The position numbers were made by a program, and so were the translations under genes. The notes beneath the pieces were generated by a model. That model ran no database searches, was not told the DNA's origin, and worked only from the letters and a program-made list of their open reading frames with translations. A stretch of 64,000 nucleotides of DNA from Corallium rubrum (lineage: Eukaryota > Cnidaria > Anthozoa > Scleralcyonacea > Coralliidae): contig OZ036012.1 in assembly GCA_964035015.1 (NCBI GenBank), forward strand, positions 2,960,585-3,024,584, read 5' to 3'. Below, in pieces: positions 42,010-53,931 of this stretch. Every line of letters begins with the position of its first letter. Position 1 is the stretch's first letter.

Positions 42010-42235
42010 CTGCATGAAAAGACTGCCAATTTAGAATTCTCTGCATTGACTTCTCCATATGTTTTAGCTCCTTGTAATTTTTTCTCATTCGGCGAAGTTT
42101 TTTCCGTAGAAGCTTTATCTTGCTGTAACTTCGACGGCTGTTTCTGTTCAGTATCCTTCGGATTCTAATTGCTTCGACATGAGTTATAATAGTAGAGAGG
42201 GTTAGAAAAAGAATTAACAACGTAATCCACTTCAT
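42010..42235 (-). CDS. First exon of a small secreted basic protein (second locus)
   Basis: The ATG at 42235 opens a signal peptide (WITLLILFLTLSTIITHVEA, likely cut after A). A strongly basic helical region follows (RRILNRNSRRSYSKIKLLRK, then KKLRRMRKNYK). The exon appears to end at 42010 before GTATAAG. Upstream on the same strand are a TATA box (CATTATAAAAT near 42310) and an inverted CCAAT box (GATTGGTT near 42331). The plan matches the 25386..25645 exon. Function unknown. Confidence 0.55.
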
Positions 42236-42310
42236 TATCGCCTTCGATGGATGTCTGTACCGTCAGCTAGCTTGCCAATGTCTGCGTCTTCTTCTAATTA
42301 CTTCAGTTAT

Positions 42311-42340
42311 TTTATAATGTGGATTCTCTAACCAATCAGC
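42311..42340 (-). promoter_or_regulatory. TATA and CCAAT-type elements of the 42235 gene
   Basis: On the minus strand GCTGATTGGTT precedes ACATTATAAAATAAC by a few bases. The TATA core lies ~80 bases before the ATG. Confidence 0.5.
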
Positions 42341-42344
42341 TGTT

Positions 42345-43345
42345 AGCTCATTGACTCGCTTTCCCGTTGTCTGCGCGTGGGCATGTAATTACATGCAAAT
42401 AGCATGGACCAATGTTGCTTCTATAATTAGCGGTTTAAACTGTGCAAACCACAGCATGCAATAAGCGATGCTTGGTCCAAGTTCAACGTAAATAACTTTG
42501 TTGCAGGGTGATTAATTCGACGGGGTTATTTTTGGCAAAAATTACAGCCGTTGGGAAATCGAATGTTCAGGTGGTTTATAATTGCTGTTTTAGCTTAATA
42601 ACTGCTGTTGAAGTGTTTATGTGTTTGCAAGAAACATACTCTTGCTTGCGGTCATGTGGACGAGAACATTATAAAACATGAATAACATTGAAATAACAAC
42701 ATGAAAATTAGATAATTTACGAGTATATTCTCAAAACAAGCTTGTTATGTTTTGTAAATATATTGTCATTTTAATGTTTGAAAGATAAACTTGCGGTTTC
42801 CAAGGCCAAACACTGCTTTATATCCTCCTTATATATAAAAGATGAACGGAGATTCTTTCGCGAAGACAAGTCGTTTGGCTCTCGTAAAAAATCTACGGTT
42901 GATACCTTACAAGGGTAAACCCCAATCGAGTTAATACAGAAGCATGATTGCAATGAGAATTAACATAATGCATTTCTCTCAGCTTGTGTGGGAAAACAGA
43001 CATGCAGGAGTAAATTAATTCCAGTTGTAGGCGGGCTCGTGGATTTTCGGCTCTGTCGCGTCCAAAAATGTCTCCTTAAAAAGGAGTAAAATTCTGGATC
43101 CTCCAGATCAAAGGGGGGAAGAGAGTCGGTATACGAGAGTCGTTTGATAAGAGTTCGCATGTGGGAATATTAATCTTACGACTATTGTTGCTCATGTAGG
43201 TTACATGCACAAAGATAAGAGACGAAGAGAGTTTGTTAACAAAAGTTTGTACGAGAGTTGTCAAGTCTCGATCCCATGCATTGCTCCTAGATAGTCAAAC
43301 AAGGATAAAAATTGATAACGTTTAAATACTTTGGTGACTGTTCAA
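42345..43345. other. No secure gene
   Basis: Two short minus-strand frames (42771..42953, 42960..43160) are open but have no recognised domain. The second has a coding-like look (PPFDLEDPEFYSFLRRHFW) and could be an exon, at low confidence. Confidence 0.25.
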
Positions 43346-43349
43346 TGCT

Positions 43350-44050
43350 TCAATGCATGCATGGATCAAACTGTTCCAAAGAGCCAGCAGTTCTAAGCAG
43401 TTCTTTCAAAATGTTGGAAGTTTTAGACAACTGACAATTCTAGCCAGATGTCCGTTTCCATGCAGCAGTTCTAAAGAGCTGCAGGCTATCTCAAGCAGTT
43501 TCATGAGAATGTTGGCAGTTTTAAACAACTGAAAGTTATAGGCAGTTCTTGAGAGTTAGCAGTTGTAAGAAGTTCTTTCACAATGTGTGAAGTTTCAGAC
43601 AACAGACAATTCTAGACAGTTATATATAGAGAGAGATCTCCGTTTCCGGCAGTTTTAAATAGCTGGCTATTTAAAGCAGTTTCATGAGAATGTAGGCAGC
43701 CAACAACAGAAAGTTCTAGAGAGACTATGGCAGTTGCAAGAAGTTCTGTGGGAATGTTCGTAGGTTCAGACAATTCTAGACAGTTATATATAGAGAGAGA
43801 TCTCCGTTTCCGGCAGTTTTAAATAGCTGGCTATATTTCAAGCAGTTTCATGAGAATGTTGCAGCCAACAACTGAAAGTTCTAAGCAATTCTAGGGCGAC
43901 TAGCAGTTGCAAGAAGTTCTGTGAGAATGTTCGCAGTTTCCTGCAGTCCTATCTTTCCTGAGAATCAGTTGGAAATTCTAGACAACCGTGACAGTTCCAA
44001 ACAAGTCTGTGGGAATGTTAGAAGTTTTAGAAATTCGATAGTTCTACTAT
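43350..44050. repeat. Degenerate CAGTTCTA-type short repeats
   Basis: Phrases such as GGCAGTTTTAAACAACTG, AGCAGTTTCATGAGAATGTT and ACAGTTATATATAGAGAGAG recur with variation. A ~150-bp block is duplicated at about 43610 and 43780. Related phrases return at 46555..46735. Confidence 0.7.
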
Positions 44051-44067
44051 AGGTGGTGTGCATGCAT

Positions 44068-44145
44068 CTTACGTCATTGTCGCCATGTTGGATGAATTTG
44101 ACAAAACTTTTTCATCATCTGCAACTATAATTTCATCCAACATGG
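44068..44145. repeat. Short hairpin
   Basis: GCCATGTTGGATGAA is matched by TTCATCCAACATGGC about 40 bases on. TGGTGTGC and GCACACCA flank more widely, suggesting a small foldback element. Confidence 0.6.
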
Positions 44146-44253
44146 CGAAAATATCTTTGTCCTTGGAATCTCAAGGGATTGGTTGCACACCACCCATGTG
44201 TTGTAGTTAAGATATTGTCGGTCGATCTTTATGCATGGGCATTTTCCATGGAC

Positions 44254-44643
44254 CTTTTCACCAATAGCGGCGCCATCTTGAATTCGCAATGCATTATGGT
44301 CTATCCAGGGAAGCAAGCTCCATTAAACGGGCGATTGCGTAGTGTTGAGACACGATGGGCAACAATATCTAAATATAATAATTGTCATATTAGTAAAAGC
44401 AACAATTCTCGGACGTGTAAGGATAGATTCATGACAAATGTATCTTTATACGTACGAGAATTATTGCTTTCACCAATATGACAACGATCATATCTAGACA
44501 TTGTTTCCATGAAAGTGTTTATTAAGAAAAAAATACCGCATTGCGTCTCAACACTAAGCAATCACCCTTTTAATTGAGCTTATTACCCTGGATAGACCAC
44601 AATGCATTGCGAATTCAAGATGGCGCCGCTGTTGGTGAAAAGG
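44254..44643. mobile_element. ~390-bp foldback MITE
   Basis: The left end CCTTTTCACCAATAGCGGCG and its complement at the right end start ~95-bp inverted arms that also share GAATTCGCAATGCATTATGG-like sequence and GTGTTGAGAC. No TSD is certain. No ORF. Confidence 0.75.
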
Positions 44644-44644
44644 G

Positions 44645-45525
44645 AATATTTGGGCACCAATATAATTTTTATGTTTTCCATCTGTTGGTCTGTATTGTAA
44701 AGAGTAAGATAGATAATGTAATAACTTGTGTAAGGATTCTATAACTTGTTATCAAACTAACATAACGTAACAGGTGGTTCTGTCTTGCATAGGATAGGGT
44801 TAGAATTATAGCCAACCCCTATTGGGCATAGTGCGATCTAGCTGTTATAGGATATCTCTTCCACGCGTTCTGTCTCATTCAGCACTGACCTTCAAGAGGT
44901 GAGGTAGAACCCATTTCATTTGCCCACCTCCTCCCCGTTGGCTGACCACCATTATGTTATGATGTGTATTAGAGTATATTCTTTCTTATATATTTGGCGT
45001 TTTATTGCCCTCACCTTTACTGGGTTCAATCATCAGTTTGCACAATGGAAATTAATTAGATAATTTAATTACGAATTTGTAATAAACGCGGCTTTGGTCC
45101 AGGGTGACCATAGCCATATTCATTCCGTATTGTGTGTAAACGTCTTTTACTATTCCCAGTAAACAGAGCTCAGGTAATGCAGTGCACATATTAATAGTCA
45201 AAGACCACGATGGAAAGGCATAAAGGTCTATTATACTTACCGAATTCTCAGACCCCATTTACACGATGCCGGTACAATTCGAAAACGGAACAAAATCATG
45301 CCGGTGTGTAAATACAGGTCAAAAGGTCTTGCGTTTACACGATGCCGGTATAATATAATGACGGATTAGCATGTGACTATTCTCTTCCAATGAGAATTGA
45401 GACGACTTTGTGTATACTGCTGACCCGGATACTGTAGTCAATTTTCAACAGTATATATCGTGATTACCGTCATCAAACTGTTACAGCACGGGCGTTTACA
45501 CGATACCGGTTAGACAACTATCAGT
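44645..45525. other. No gene; a few CGATGCCGGT repeats
   Basis: TTTACACGATGCCGGTA-like phrases occur near 45259, 45334 and 45490 with spacing of 75-155 bp. These may be the remains of another transposon. Confidence 0.4.
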
Positions 45526-45526
45526 T

Positions 45527-46394
45527 TTATACACCTTTTTCAGGTCAAATTCAGAAACTTCAAAACGAATTTCAGACACTTCCAAATGATATTCAGATTG
45601 TCCAAATGAATTTCAGACATTTCCAAATGAATTTCAGACATTTCCAAATGATATTCAGATTTTCCAAATGATATTCAGACATTTCCAAATGATATTCAGA
45701 CATTTCCAAATGATATTCAGACATTTCCAAATGATATTCAGACATTTCCAAATGATATTCAGACATTTCCAAATGATATTCAGACATTTCCAAATGAATT
45801 TCAGACATTTCCAAAATGAAGAGAGACTAAAGTTCGCTTGAACAGTAAATAATTCGGATCAGCTGAGGGAACACATACACCTTTTGCCCTGCATTACTCA
45901 ATAAAAAACATTCAATTGCACTCGTTGAAAAAAAAATTAGCACTTTATTCATTAGCGCCAAACGACATTCAATAACGCTTCTGTAACATCAATAGCATTT
46001 ATTACATAAAGTGCTATTTTTATTTCAGTGTGTGCAATTGAATGTTTTTTTTTATTGAGTAATACAGGGCAAGAATTTACTGCATTTCAAGCAAACTTTA
46101 GCCCCTCGCTTCATTTTGGAAATATCTGAAATTCATTTGGAAATGTCTGAATATCATTTGGAATGTCTGAAATTCATTTGGAATGTCTGAATATCATTTG
46201 GAAATATCTGAATATCATTTGGAAAATCTGAATATCATTTGGAAAATATGAATATTATTTGGAAAATCCGAATATCATTTGGAAATTTCTGAAATTCACT
46301 TGAATGATCTGAAATTCACTTGGAAAGTTTTGAAATTGATCTGAATTATCTGAAATTCGTTTGGAAGTTTCTGAATTTGACCTGAAAAAGGTGT
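45527..46394. mobile_element. ~868-bp giant palindromic element with mirrored tandem repeats
   Basis: The ends read CACCTTTTTCAGGTCAAATT and its complement, each flanked by TA. Inside the left arm ~12 copies of a ~21-bp unit (GATATTCAGACATTTCCAAAT) are stacked; the right arm has the complement units. The centre (45890..46070) is itself palindromic (ATTCAATTGCAC, GTGCTATTTTTATTT). It has no ORF and would fold into one long hairpin. Confidence 0.85.
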
Positions 46395-46440
46395 AGTCTT
46401 CTAGACAGTTCTAGAGAGATGTAATAAAAGTAGCGTGCTG

Positions 46441-46550
46441 CGTAGGCAGTGTTGAAACAACAATCGAAATATAGTAAGGTTAGATATACTGCCGAAACAG
46501 AGAACGTAGGAGTCTAACGTTTCGAGCGAAGGCCCTTCGTCAGAGAGAAA
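46441..46550 (-). repeat. Dispersed ~105-bp repeat, copy 1
   Basis: Contains CTTCGCTCGAAACGTTAG and CTGTTTCGGCAGTATA (complement here). Other copies are at 50538..50640 and 51556..51645. Confidence 0.75.
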
Positions 46551-46789
46551 CGTAGAGAGAGCTGGCAGTTTTTGGCAATCCTAGAGAGCTAGCAGTTTTT
46601 GGCAATTCTAGAGAGCTGGCAGTTTCAAAATGTTCTATGGGAATGTTTGTAGTTCTAGACAGCTATAGACATGCAATTTTAGAGAGCTGGCTGTTTCTTG
46701 TAGTTCGATGAGAATGTGTGCTCTAGCCCTGGCTAGCTGATTCCATTTTACTCATCCTGGCTATAGACGACCTTAGTCAAATTGTATAT

Positions 46790-48005
46790 GCTTATATGTC
46801 ACCTAGAGTGCTGCGTGGGCAGTGGGTTACTTTTATCATATTACTCCATGATTTACTCTGATGAAGGACTGACTTAAAACGTCAGTATTTCGTTCTCTAA
46901 AATCTCAGCAGTTTACCATCTTCAGTTAATATTTTATTTCTATACATCTTAACACACTGCCTACACAACACTCTACTTTTATATTACTTCATGATTTACT
47001 CTGATGAATTGGACTTTGGCTTAAAACGTCAGTATTTTATTCTCTAAAATCTCAGCAGTTTGCCATCTTTAAGATTTTCAATACCTCGTAACACACTGCC
47101 TACACAACACTCTACTTTTATATTACTCCATGATTTACTCTGATGAAGGACTTTGGCTTAAAACGTCAGTATTTCGTTCTCTAAAATCTCAGCAGTTTAC
47201 CATCTTTAAGATTTTCTATTCATCATAACACACTGCCTACACAGCACTCTACTTTTATATTACTCCATGATTTACTCTGATGAAGGACTGACTTAAAACG
47301 TCAGTATTTCGTTCTCTAAAATCTCAGCAGTTTACCATCTTTAAGATTTTCTATTCATCATAACACACTGCCTACACAGCACTCTACTTTTATATTACTC
47401 CATGATTTACTCTGATGAAGGACTGACTTAAAACGTCAGTATTTCGTTCTCTAAAATCTCAGCAGTTTACCATCTTCAGTTAATATTTTATTTCTATACA
47501 TCTTAACACACTGCCTACACAACACTCTACTTTTATATTACTTCATGATTTACTCTGATGAATTGGACTTTGGCTTAAAACGTCAGTATTTCGTTCTCTA
47601 AAATCTCAGCAATTCACTACCTTTAAGATTTTCTATACATCTTAACACACTGCCTACACAACACTCTACTTTTATATTACTTCATGATTTACTCTGATGA
47701 ATTGGACTTTGGCTTAAAACGTCAGTATTTTATTCTCTAAAATCTCAGCAGTTTGCCATCTTTAAGATTTTCAATACCTCGTAACACACTGCCTACACAA
47801 CACTCTACTTTTATATTACTCCATGATTTACTCTGATGAAGGACTTTGGCTTAAAACGTCAGTATTTCGTTCTCTAAAATCTCAACAGTTCACCATCTTA
47901 AGATTTTCTATACATCGTAACACACTGCCTACACAATACTCTACTTTTATATTACTGCGTGATTTAATCTGATGAAGGACTTTGACTTGAAACGTAAGTG
48001 TTGTT
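46790..48005 (+). repeat. CGTCAGTATTTCG minisatellite array 1
   Basis: About nine copies of a ~130-bp unit with CTCTGATGAAGGACT, AAAACGTCAGTATTTCG, CTCAGCAGTTTACCATC and CACTGCCTACACA. It is related, in reverse complement, to the array at 54850..56070. Confidence 0.9.
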
Positions 48006-49379
48006 TTTCTCTCAGTAAGGTCAGGATGTACAATTTTGAAATGCGTAGACATCGATTAGGAACTAAATTAAACCAAGCACGTCTATTATAATTTGTTTTT
48101 TGGCCACAATTCACAAACAACATTGTTGCGGTTAGTTAAAATATGCAATTAACATGCTGTTGTTTCAATATGTAAAAACCTAATGTTTCCAAAACGAATC
48201 AAACAACATAATACTTCAATATGTATAACAATTTATACCTAAGATATAGTTCTATCACAGGATCTTGATAGCTATTCTCAAGCTAGCCAGGTTATGGTTA
48301 TACAAGATTAAGGTAAATCGAGAAATTATTTTTCTGGATTGAGGAGTATTTGGCAGAAAAGACATGCATATATTATTATATACAAGTATATACAAGCTTG
48401 TTATTAGTATTTTCAGCTTTAACCTTCCTAATGCCAGCTGGACGCTCTCACCATTGAGCCACTGGAACTCAGATATGCAAGCCGATTTCAATTATCGTGA
48501 AAATACGCATGTATATGTAGATATACTATAGAAATATATTGATCTCTTGTCTACTAATGCATATAATCCTATAGTACACAGGAAGAAAATATAACTGTTG
48601 TATATACAAGCTTAACTGAAATCAACTATAGGACTACATAATTATGTAGAAGTTAAACAAACTATAGCATATTTACACCTGCAAGCATGCTGACCCACAA
48701 AATAACATACTGTGTTGAAACGTGGTGTGTTTACACCATATAAAAGGACTACGTTCTAATTGCTATAATAATTATATAATGACAGACTTGGCTGGTAAAG
48801 AATTGAAACACTGAAGCGTATCAGCAATGAGTTGTGACGGAAATATGGACTACATGCATATTTTATGTTTTATTTTTTGTTTTATTAGCTTCGCCCTAGA
48901 CTTGGCTAAATACATGTATATATGGTATCACAAAATAAACTAAAACGCGGACCATTCAAACACAAACACAAATTTAAACCTATGACAGGGTCACCGCAAC
49001 AGCGCGAAGGCCAATTACTGCGGGCCCAAAATATAATTAAGTGCTGCAATTAAATATTTACACCAATGCAGTATTGGCAATGTAAGACTGCATGTGTTTT
49101 CGAGACTGTATCTTCGATATGGTTGAGTTTACTGACAGTAAAACGCTGCAGTGAGCAAGCGTACATTTTGAGTATGAAAATTAGACCACCTTCATGGTGT
49201 GACTTTGAAGGAAAATATAGGATCGTGATATGCAAGTGTGCATGTTTATAGTAAGGGTGACGTCGTAATTAACCCATTGAACTCTGTCTGGTGGTGCGTA
49301 ATAATTTCTATTGGATACTGTCTACTCCTAATGCTAATGACTATCCTTTTTGTAGCTGCATGTTTACTTGATAGCGTAG
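48006..49379. other. No gene recognised
   Basis: AT-rich. A lone tRNA-like fragment lies near 48440..48480 (CTCTCACCATTGAGCCACTGG). Nothing else. Confidence 0.3.
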
Positions 49380-49685
49380 GCAGTGTTTTAGATAAAGAAA
49401 AGTGAAAAGGAGGTAAACTGCATGCTGAGAATAGTTTTGATAACGAAATACTGACGTTTCGAGTAGAGCCCTATATCAGAGTAAAAAGTAGAGTGTTGTG
49501 TAGGCAGTGTTTTAGATAGAGAAAAGTGAAAAGATGGTAAACTGCTGAGAATAGTTTTAATTACTGAAATAACGAAATCCTGGCGTTTTACTCTGATGAA
49601 GACCTCCGCTTGAAATGTCAGTATTTCATTATTATTATTAAAACTAATCTCGGTAGTCCACCAGCTTTCCACTTTGCTCTATTCT
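49380..49685 (-). repeat. Two partial CGTCAGTATTTCG minisatellite units
   Basis: AGGCAGTGTTTTAGATA and AACTGCTGAGAATAGTTTT occur twice, followed by an inverted CTTGAAATGTCAGTATTTC unit. Confidence 0.8.
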
Positions 49686-49689
49686 TGTT

Positions 49690-51435
49690 GGTGCATGTTT
49701 ACTGCAAAACGACGTTAAAAATAGCTATAGATATATTTAATGACATTGGCATCCGGAATGCCATCTCTAATGGAGTATAATGATTTTGCTAACGCAAACA
49801 GAACAACATGACAAAATAAAATGAAGTAATTCCTTCCTTCATGATGCTTTAGTCCTATGGATCGTTTTCACTCACGTTAAACCTGGTTTGGGGTGGTGAA
49901 ACAATACAAAATGTTTGAATAAGAATAGAGTTAAATTCCCATAGGATAAAGATTGTGGACCAATATGGCCACCATTTCATCGTTTCTGTGCCCCAATATG
50001 GCCGCCGTGACGTCAGATGAAAACCAAGAATTGGAAGCATGTAGGCTTTAGTATTTTATTCTGGATAAAGCCAAACAAATTTACTCTGACTAATACCAAA
50101 CGATTTTATTTGTCAAGGCCAGAGAAGAACTGCAGTCAGTCACTCACCAGCTAACACAATTATTCTTACGTGCAGTTTCAACTATGCTAACGAATTAAGT
50201 GCAACAATTATAATTTGGAAGTGCATGTGAGTGAGCCAGCCACATCGTTTCTTGTTCCTTGTTCCTCAAAATAATTGTGAATGCACATAGGCTAACGGAA
50301 TTAAGGATCACTAGATCTTAATATTATTATAAGGTAGCTAAACAGTCTTAATTATATCCATACGTGCATGTCGCATGGCTTATATATTAGTTATTTTTAT
50401 AATTTATCTTGTAACTTGCAAAAAAAAAGAGAAAGCCAAGAGTTTCATAAGTCTTTTCGTACGCATTTAAGTTTCCTCGCCACTCTCTATCTATTTTAAA
50501 ATAGTAAGGAAACTATTATTAAACTAAATAGAAACACGTTTCTCTCCGACGAAGGGCCTTCGCTCGAAACGTTAGACTCCTACGTTCTCTGTTTCGGCAG
50601 TATATTAAACCTTACTATATTTCGATTGTTGTTTCAACACTGCCTACGCAGCGCGCTTGAGGTTGTTAAGGCCGGATTTCCTCATCGGGTTCTGCAAGAT
50701 CATTGTGTATATTCTGTGCGGGAAATTGTACACGTCTGTGCGCCATCTTCAAGGAAAATTCGGGCGGTTCGACCACTGTTGTAAGCTGATAGTGGGGTGG
50801 TTTTTGTTCTACTTTTATTTTACCTAGCTATTTCAGGTCTTTTTTTTATTAAGTATATATTGTGCCAAATATTTAGATAAATATCTATCATTCGTTTAGT
50901 AGTAATTATGGTATACAAAATGAAAAAGCATTTGAACTGTCTTTATACTTACCATCTCACTGGAAAAGGTACCGAGGACTGTAAAATATCTTTCCCTGCA
51001 GACTACAGTATAGAATAATTACACTCAAGTTCTTCTTTGGAAATGCTTAACAATTTTAAAACATTCATCTTCGTACGCGACCGTTTCCATAATAGTAGAA
51101 TATTATGTTCTATTTTTGTTCTGTGTCTTTGGCATCGGCTGGCAGTAGACATGAGTGTAAATAGAAAGAGAGAAAGAGTTTCAGTAGTCCTATTATGTGA
51201 TAGCCACAGGGGCACTTTCAAAATATGTGATGTACTAAATAGTTTGTTATTGTCGATTTACGCCAACAAAAGACGACCTATTCTTGGCATGGTGAACTGA
51301 AACGATGGGGCATAGCCAAAGAAACGAGCTATAGAAAGGAATTCGTGATACGCATTTCTAAAATTACACCAAGATATTTATAACTATACTTTTACTTATA
51401 GAGCTCAGATACACTTAGTCTATAGTTTATTATTT

Positions 51436-51439
<4 letters not shown>
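49690..51439. other. No gene; one dispersed repeat copy
   Basis: The ~105-bp repeat lies at 50538..50640. The plus-strand frame 51037..51300 has no recognised domain and is not called. Confidence 0.35.

Positions 51440-51466
<27 letters not shown>
51440..51466. repeat. (TA)n microsatellite
   Basis: About 12 TA dinucleotides. A similar short tract is at 52876..52895. Confidence 0.9.
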
Positions 51467-51474
<8 letters not shown>

Positions 51475-51484
51475 CTGCTTTACT

Positions 51485-51725
51485 CGTCGAGACACAGTGG
51501 TTAATAGCGCACTAGCTGTGCATGGCCCACTGATGGCACTAGCTGTGGCCCACGTTTCTCTCTGACGAAGGGTCTTCGCTCGAAACGTTAGACTCCTACG
51601 TTCTCTGTTTCGGCAGTATCATCTAACCTTACTATATTTCGACCCAGGTTCGATTTCTGCAGTGCTTGGTGCATTTCACCGCTTGGCCACATGTGAGAAG
51701 AATGCTTTCAGTTTAACACTACCAA
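51485..51725 (+). mobile_element. tRNA-derived SINE-like sequence split by a dispersed repeat
   Basis: GTCGAGACACAGTGGTTAAT with AGCGCACTAGC looks like a tRNA 5' half. CAGGTTCGATTTCTGCAGTG, a good box B, follows only after the ~105-bp repeat at 51556..51645. The repeat seems inserted between box A and box B. Confidence 0.55.
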
Positions 51726-51734
51726 ACACCACAG

Positions 51735-52745
51735 GATTTCTCTGGTTATCTGGTTTCCTCCTGTAGTAACACTGGACCAATAAGGGATGGTCCTTACTGG
51801 ACCTCTAGAGAGAACAGTTTAGATATGACTGATAGGGTTATCCAGTATAAACAAAGTTAGTTTAGTTTACTCTGGTTTCCTTCTGTAGTAACACTGGATC
51901 AATGAGGAATGGTCCTTACTGGACCTCTAGAGAGAACAGTTTAGATATGACTGATAGGGTTATCCAGTATAAATAAAGTTAGTTTAGTTTACTCTGGTTT
52001 CCTCCTGTAGTAACACTAGATCAATGAGGGATGGTCCTTACTGGACCTCTAGAGAGAACAGTTTAGATATGACTGATAGGGTTATCCAGTATAAATAAAG
52101 TTAGTTTAGTTTACTCTGGTTTCCTCCTGTATATATAGTAACACGGGATCAATGAGGGATGGTCCTTACTGAACCTCTAGAGAGAACAGTTTAGATATGA
52201 CTGATAGGGTTATCCAGTATAAATAAAGTTAGTTTAGTTTACTCTGGTTTCCTTCTGTAGTAACACTGGGATCAATGAGGGATGGTCCTTACTGGACCTC
52301 TAGAGAGAACAGTTTAGATATGATTCACTATAGGATTATCCAGTGCGCGGTAAATGCAGGTACTTTAGTTTACTCTGGTTTCCTGTAGTAACACTGGACC
52401 AATGAGGGATGGTCCTTACTGGACCTCTAGAGAGAACAGTTTAGATATGGCTGATAGAGTTATCCAGTATAAATAAAGTTAGTTTAGTTTACTCTGGTTT
52501 CCTCCTGTAGTAACTCTGGACCAACTGATGAGGGATGGTCCTTACTGGACCTCTATAAGGAGAACAGTTTAGATATGACTGATAGGGTTATCCAGTATAA
52601 ATAAAGTTAGTTTAGTTTACTCTGGTTTCCTCCTATAGTAACACTGGATCAATGAAGGATGGCCCTTACTGGACCTCTATAGGGAGAACAGTTTAGATAT
52701 GACTGATAGAGTTATCCAGTATAAATAAATTAGTTAGTTTAGCCC
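51735..52745 (+). repeat. ~118-bp minisatellite, main array
   Basis: About 8.5 copies of a unit with GGTTTCCTCCTGTAGTAACA, GGGATGGTCCTTACTGGACC and GATAGGGTTATCCAGTATAA. It directly follows the tRNA-like SINE and could have grown from its tail. Reverse copies lie at 38320..38750. Confidence 0.9.
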
Positions 52746-53303
52746 AGTTCGGTTGTAAAGTTCAACAGAAAATATTTCAAGTTCTAACGAATATCAATTC
52801 AACAAAAACCGTAGCGTTTTAAAAAACGATTTATTTTATTTCATTTAAATCTAATTTTTTATGTATATTTGTAATATATATATATATATATATAATATAC
52901 TCTATCATAATATATATAAGAATGGGATTTATATTCGTTAAATAAAGTACGTTCATCATATCCAATCAGATCGTGTGTTATTCCATTAATTCCCTCGTTT
53001 TGTGAATGTCTTTTTCCCGAGTGATTTATTGTTTATTAGTTCATAATTTATTTATTTACTTTTCCGTGTAATGTTCAGCGATTTTCTATCTTGACTTTCT
53101 TTGAGAGAAAGCTCTGACCGACAACGAAACGTTTGCACGGATCGAGAATGTCGTTGAATCGATTCTGCTCCAACATATATTATATATTATACTGTCATTC
53201 TTTCATTTGATCTCCATGCTGTGTTTTTTCGTTGTTTATCGTGTAGATCCGACTCTTGTCATGGAATATAGTTGTACTTTTGTTTATGTTTTGTTCTTTA
53301 CTA
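52746..53303. other. No gene recognised
   Basis: AT-rich with a short TA tract at 52876. Its right end is the polypyrimidine tract before the possible exon at 53304. Confidence 0.3.
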
Positions 53304-53499
53304 GCTTTGCGAATTGAAGTTAAGTTTGTCACTCGAGCTTGACGAGGTGCCGCTGAAGAAGCTAGAAGTTTTTGGCAGCAAACGCGTATCTATACGCATG
53401 TCAACGTCTTTCCTCAACGCCATCGGGTTTGCTTATGATGGCTATCACGACTGCTATATCATAACGGCTATTTATGCCAAGCATTTATTACCATCCTAA
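53304..53499 (+). CDS. Possible terminal exon, unknown protein
   Basis: A strong acceptor-like tract (TTTTGTTCTTTACTAG) precedes 53304. From there a frame is open to the stop at 53497..53499 (LELDEVPLKKLEVFGSKRV within it). No ATG start is needed if it is internal or terminal. Family not recognised. Its end overlaps the opposite-strand frame at 53488. Confidence 0.3.
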
Positions 53500-53905
53500 C
53501 AACTTTATAAGTTTCTCTGGAGTGTCTAAATGCTCAGCAGGACAAATGGGATTGGACTTTTCCATATAAATCGCAAAGTCATGAAACGAATCCAAGCAGT
53601 CCCATTCAATCATCAAGGCTGCGTCTCTTTGACTGTTGTAGACACTCCTTTGATGCTCTTTCCTTTGCTCGTAGCTGTATTCTGGACTTGTATTGCCAAA
53701 CGTCGTCGGTTTAGCCAGATTATAGCCTAATTCCACCCTCGTTTGCGCGTAAAGTGGGTTAGATAACCGTTGGTGGTATCTGCTTAACCATTGATCGCTG
53801 TTGACATTTCGCTGCTGCGAGAGGCTAGCGTGTCCGTCATTTATCATTGCTTCCATAACGTTTTGAAGTACTCGGTGCTCTATGAATCTAGCCTTTCTAC
53901 AGCTA
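53488..53905 (-). CDS. Possible exon of an uncharacterised protein, ~135 aa
   Basis: A minus-strand frame with coding-like composition (QWLSRYHQRLSNP, MIEWDCLDSFHDFAIYM) ends at 53488. The only in-frame start upstream of ~53850 is a TTG. An acceptor-like CTCCCTTCTAG lies near 53905, so this is more likely a 3' exon than a whole gene. No domain recognised. Confidence 0.35.
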
Positions 53906-53931
53906 GAAGGGAGATTATATATGTGCTTCAA

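Noticed and set aside
45593-45814. Repetitive EMSEYHL protein frame
   Set aside because: Translation of the 21-bp repeat units in the palindromic element.
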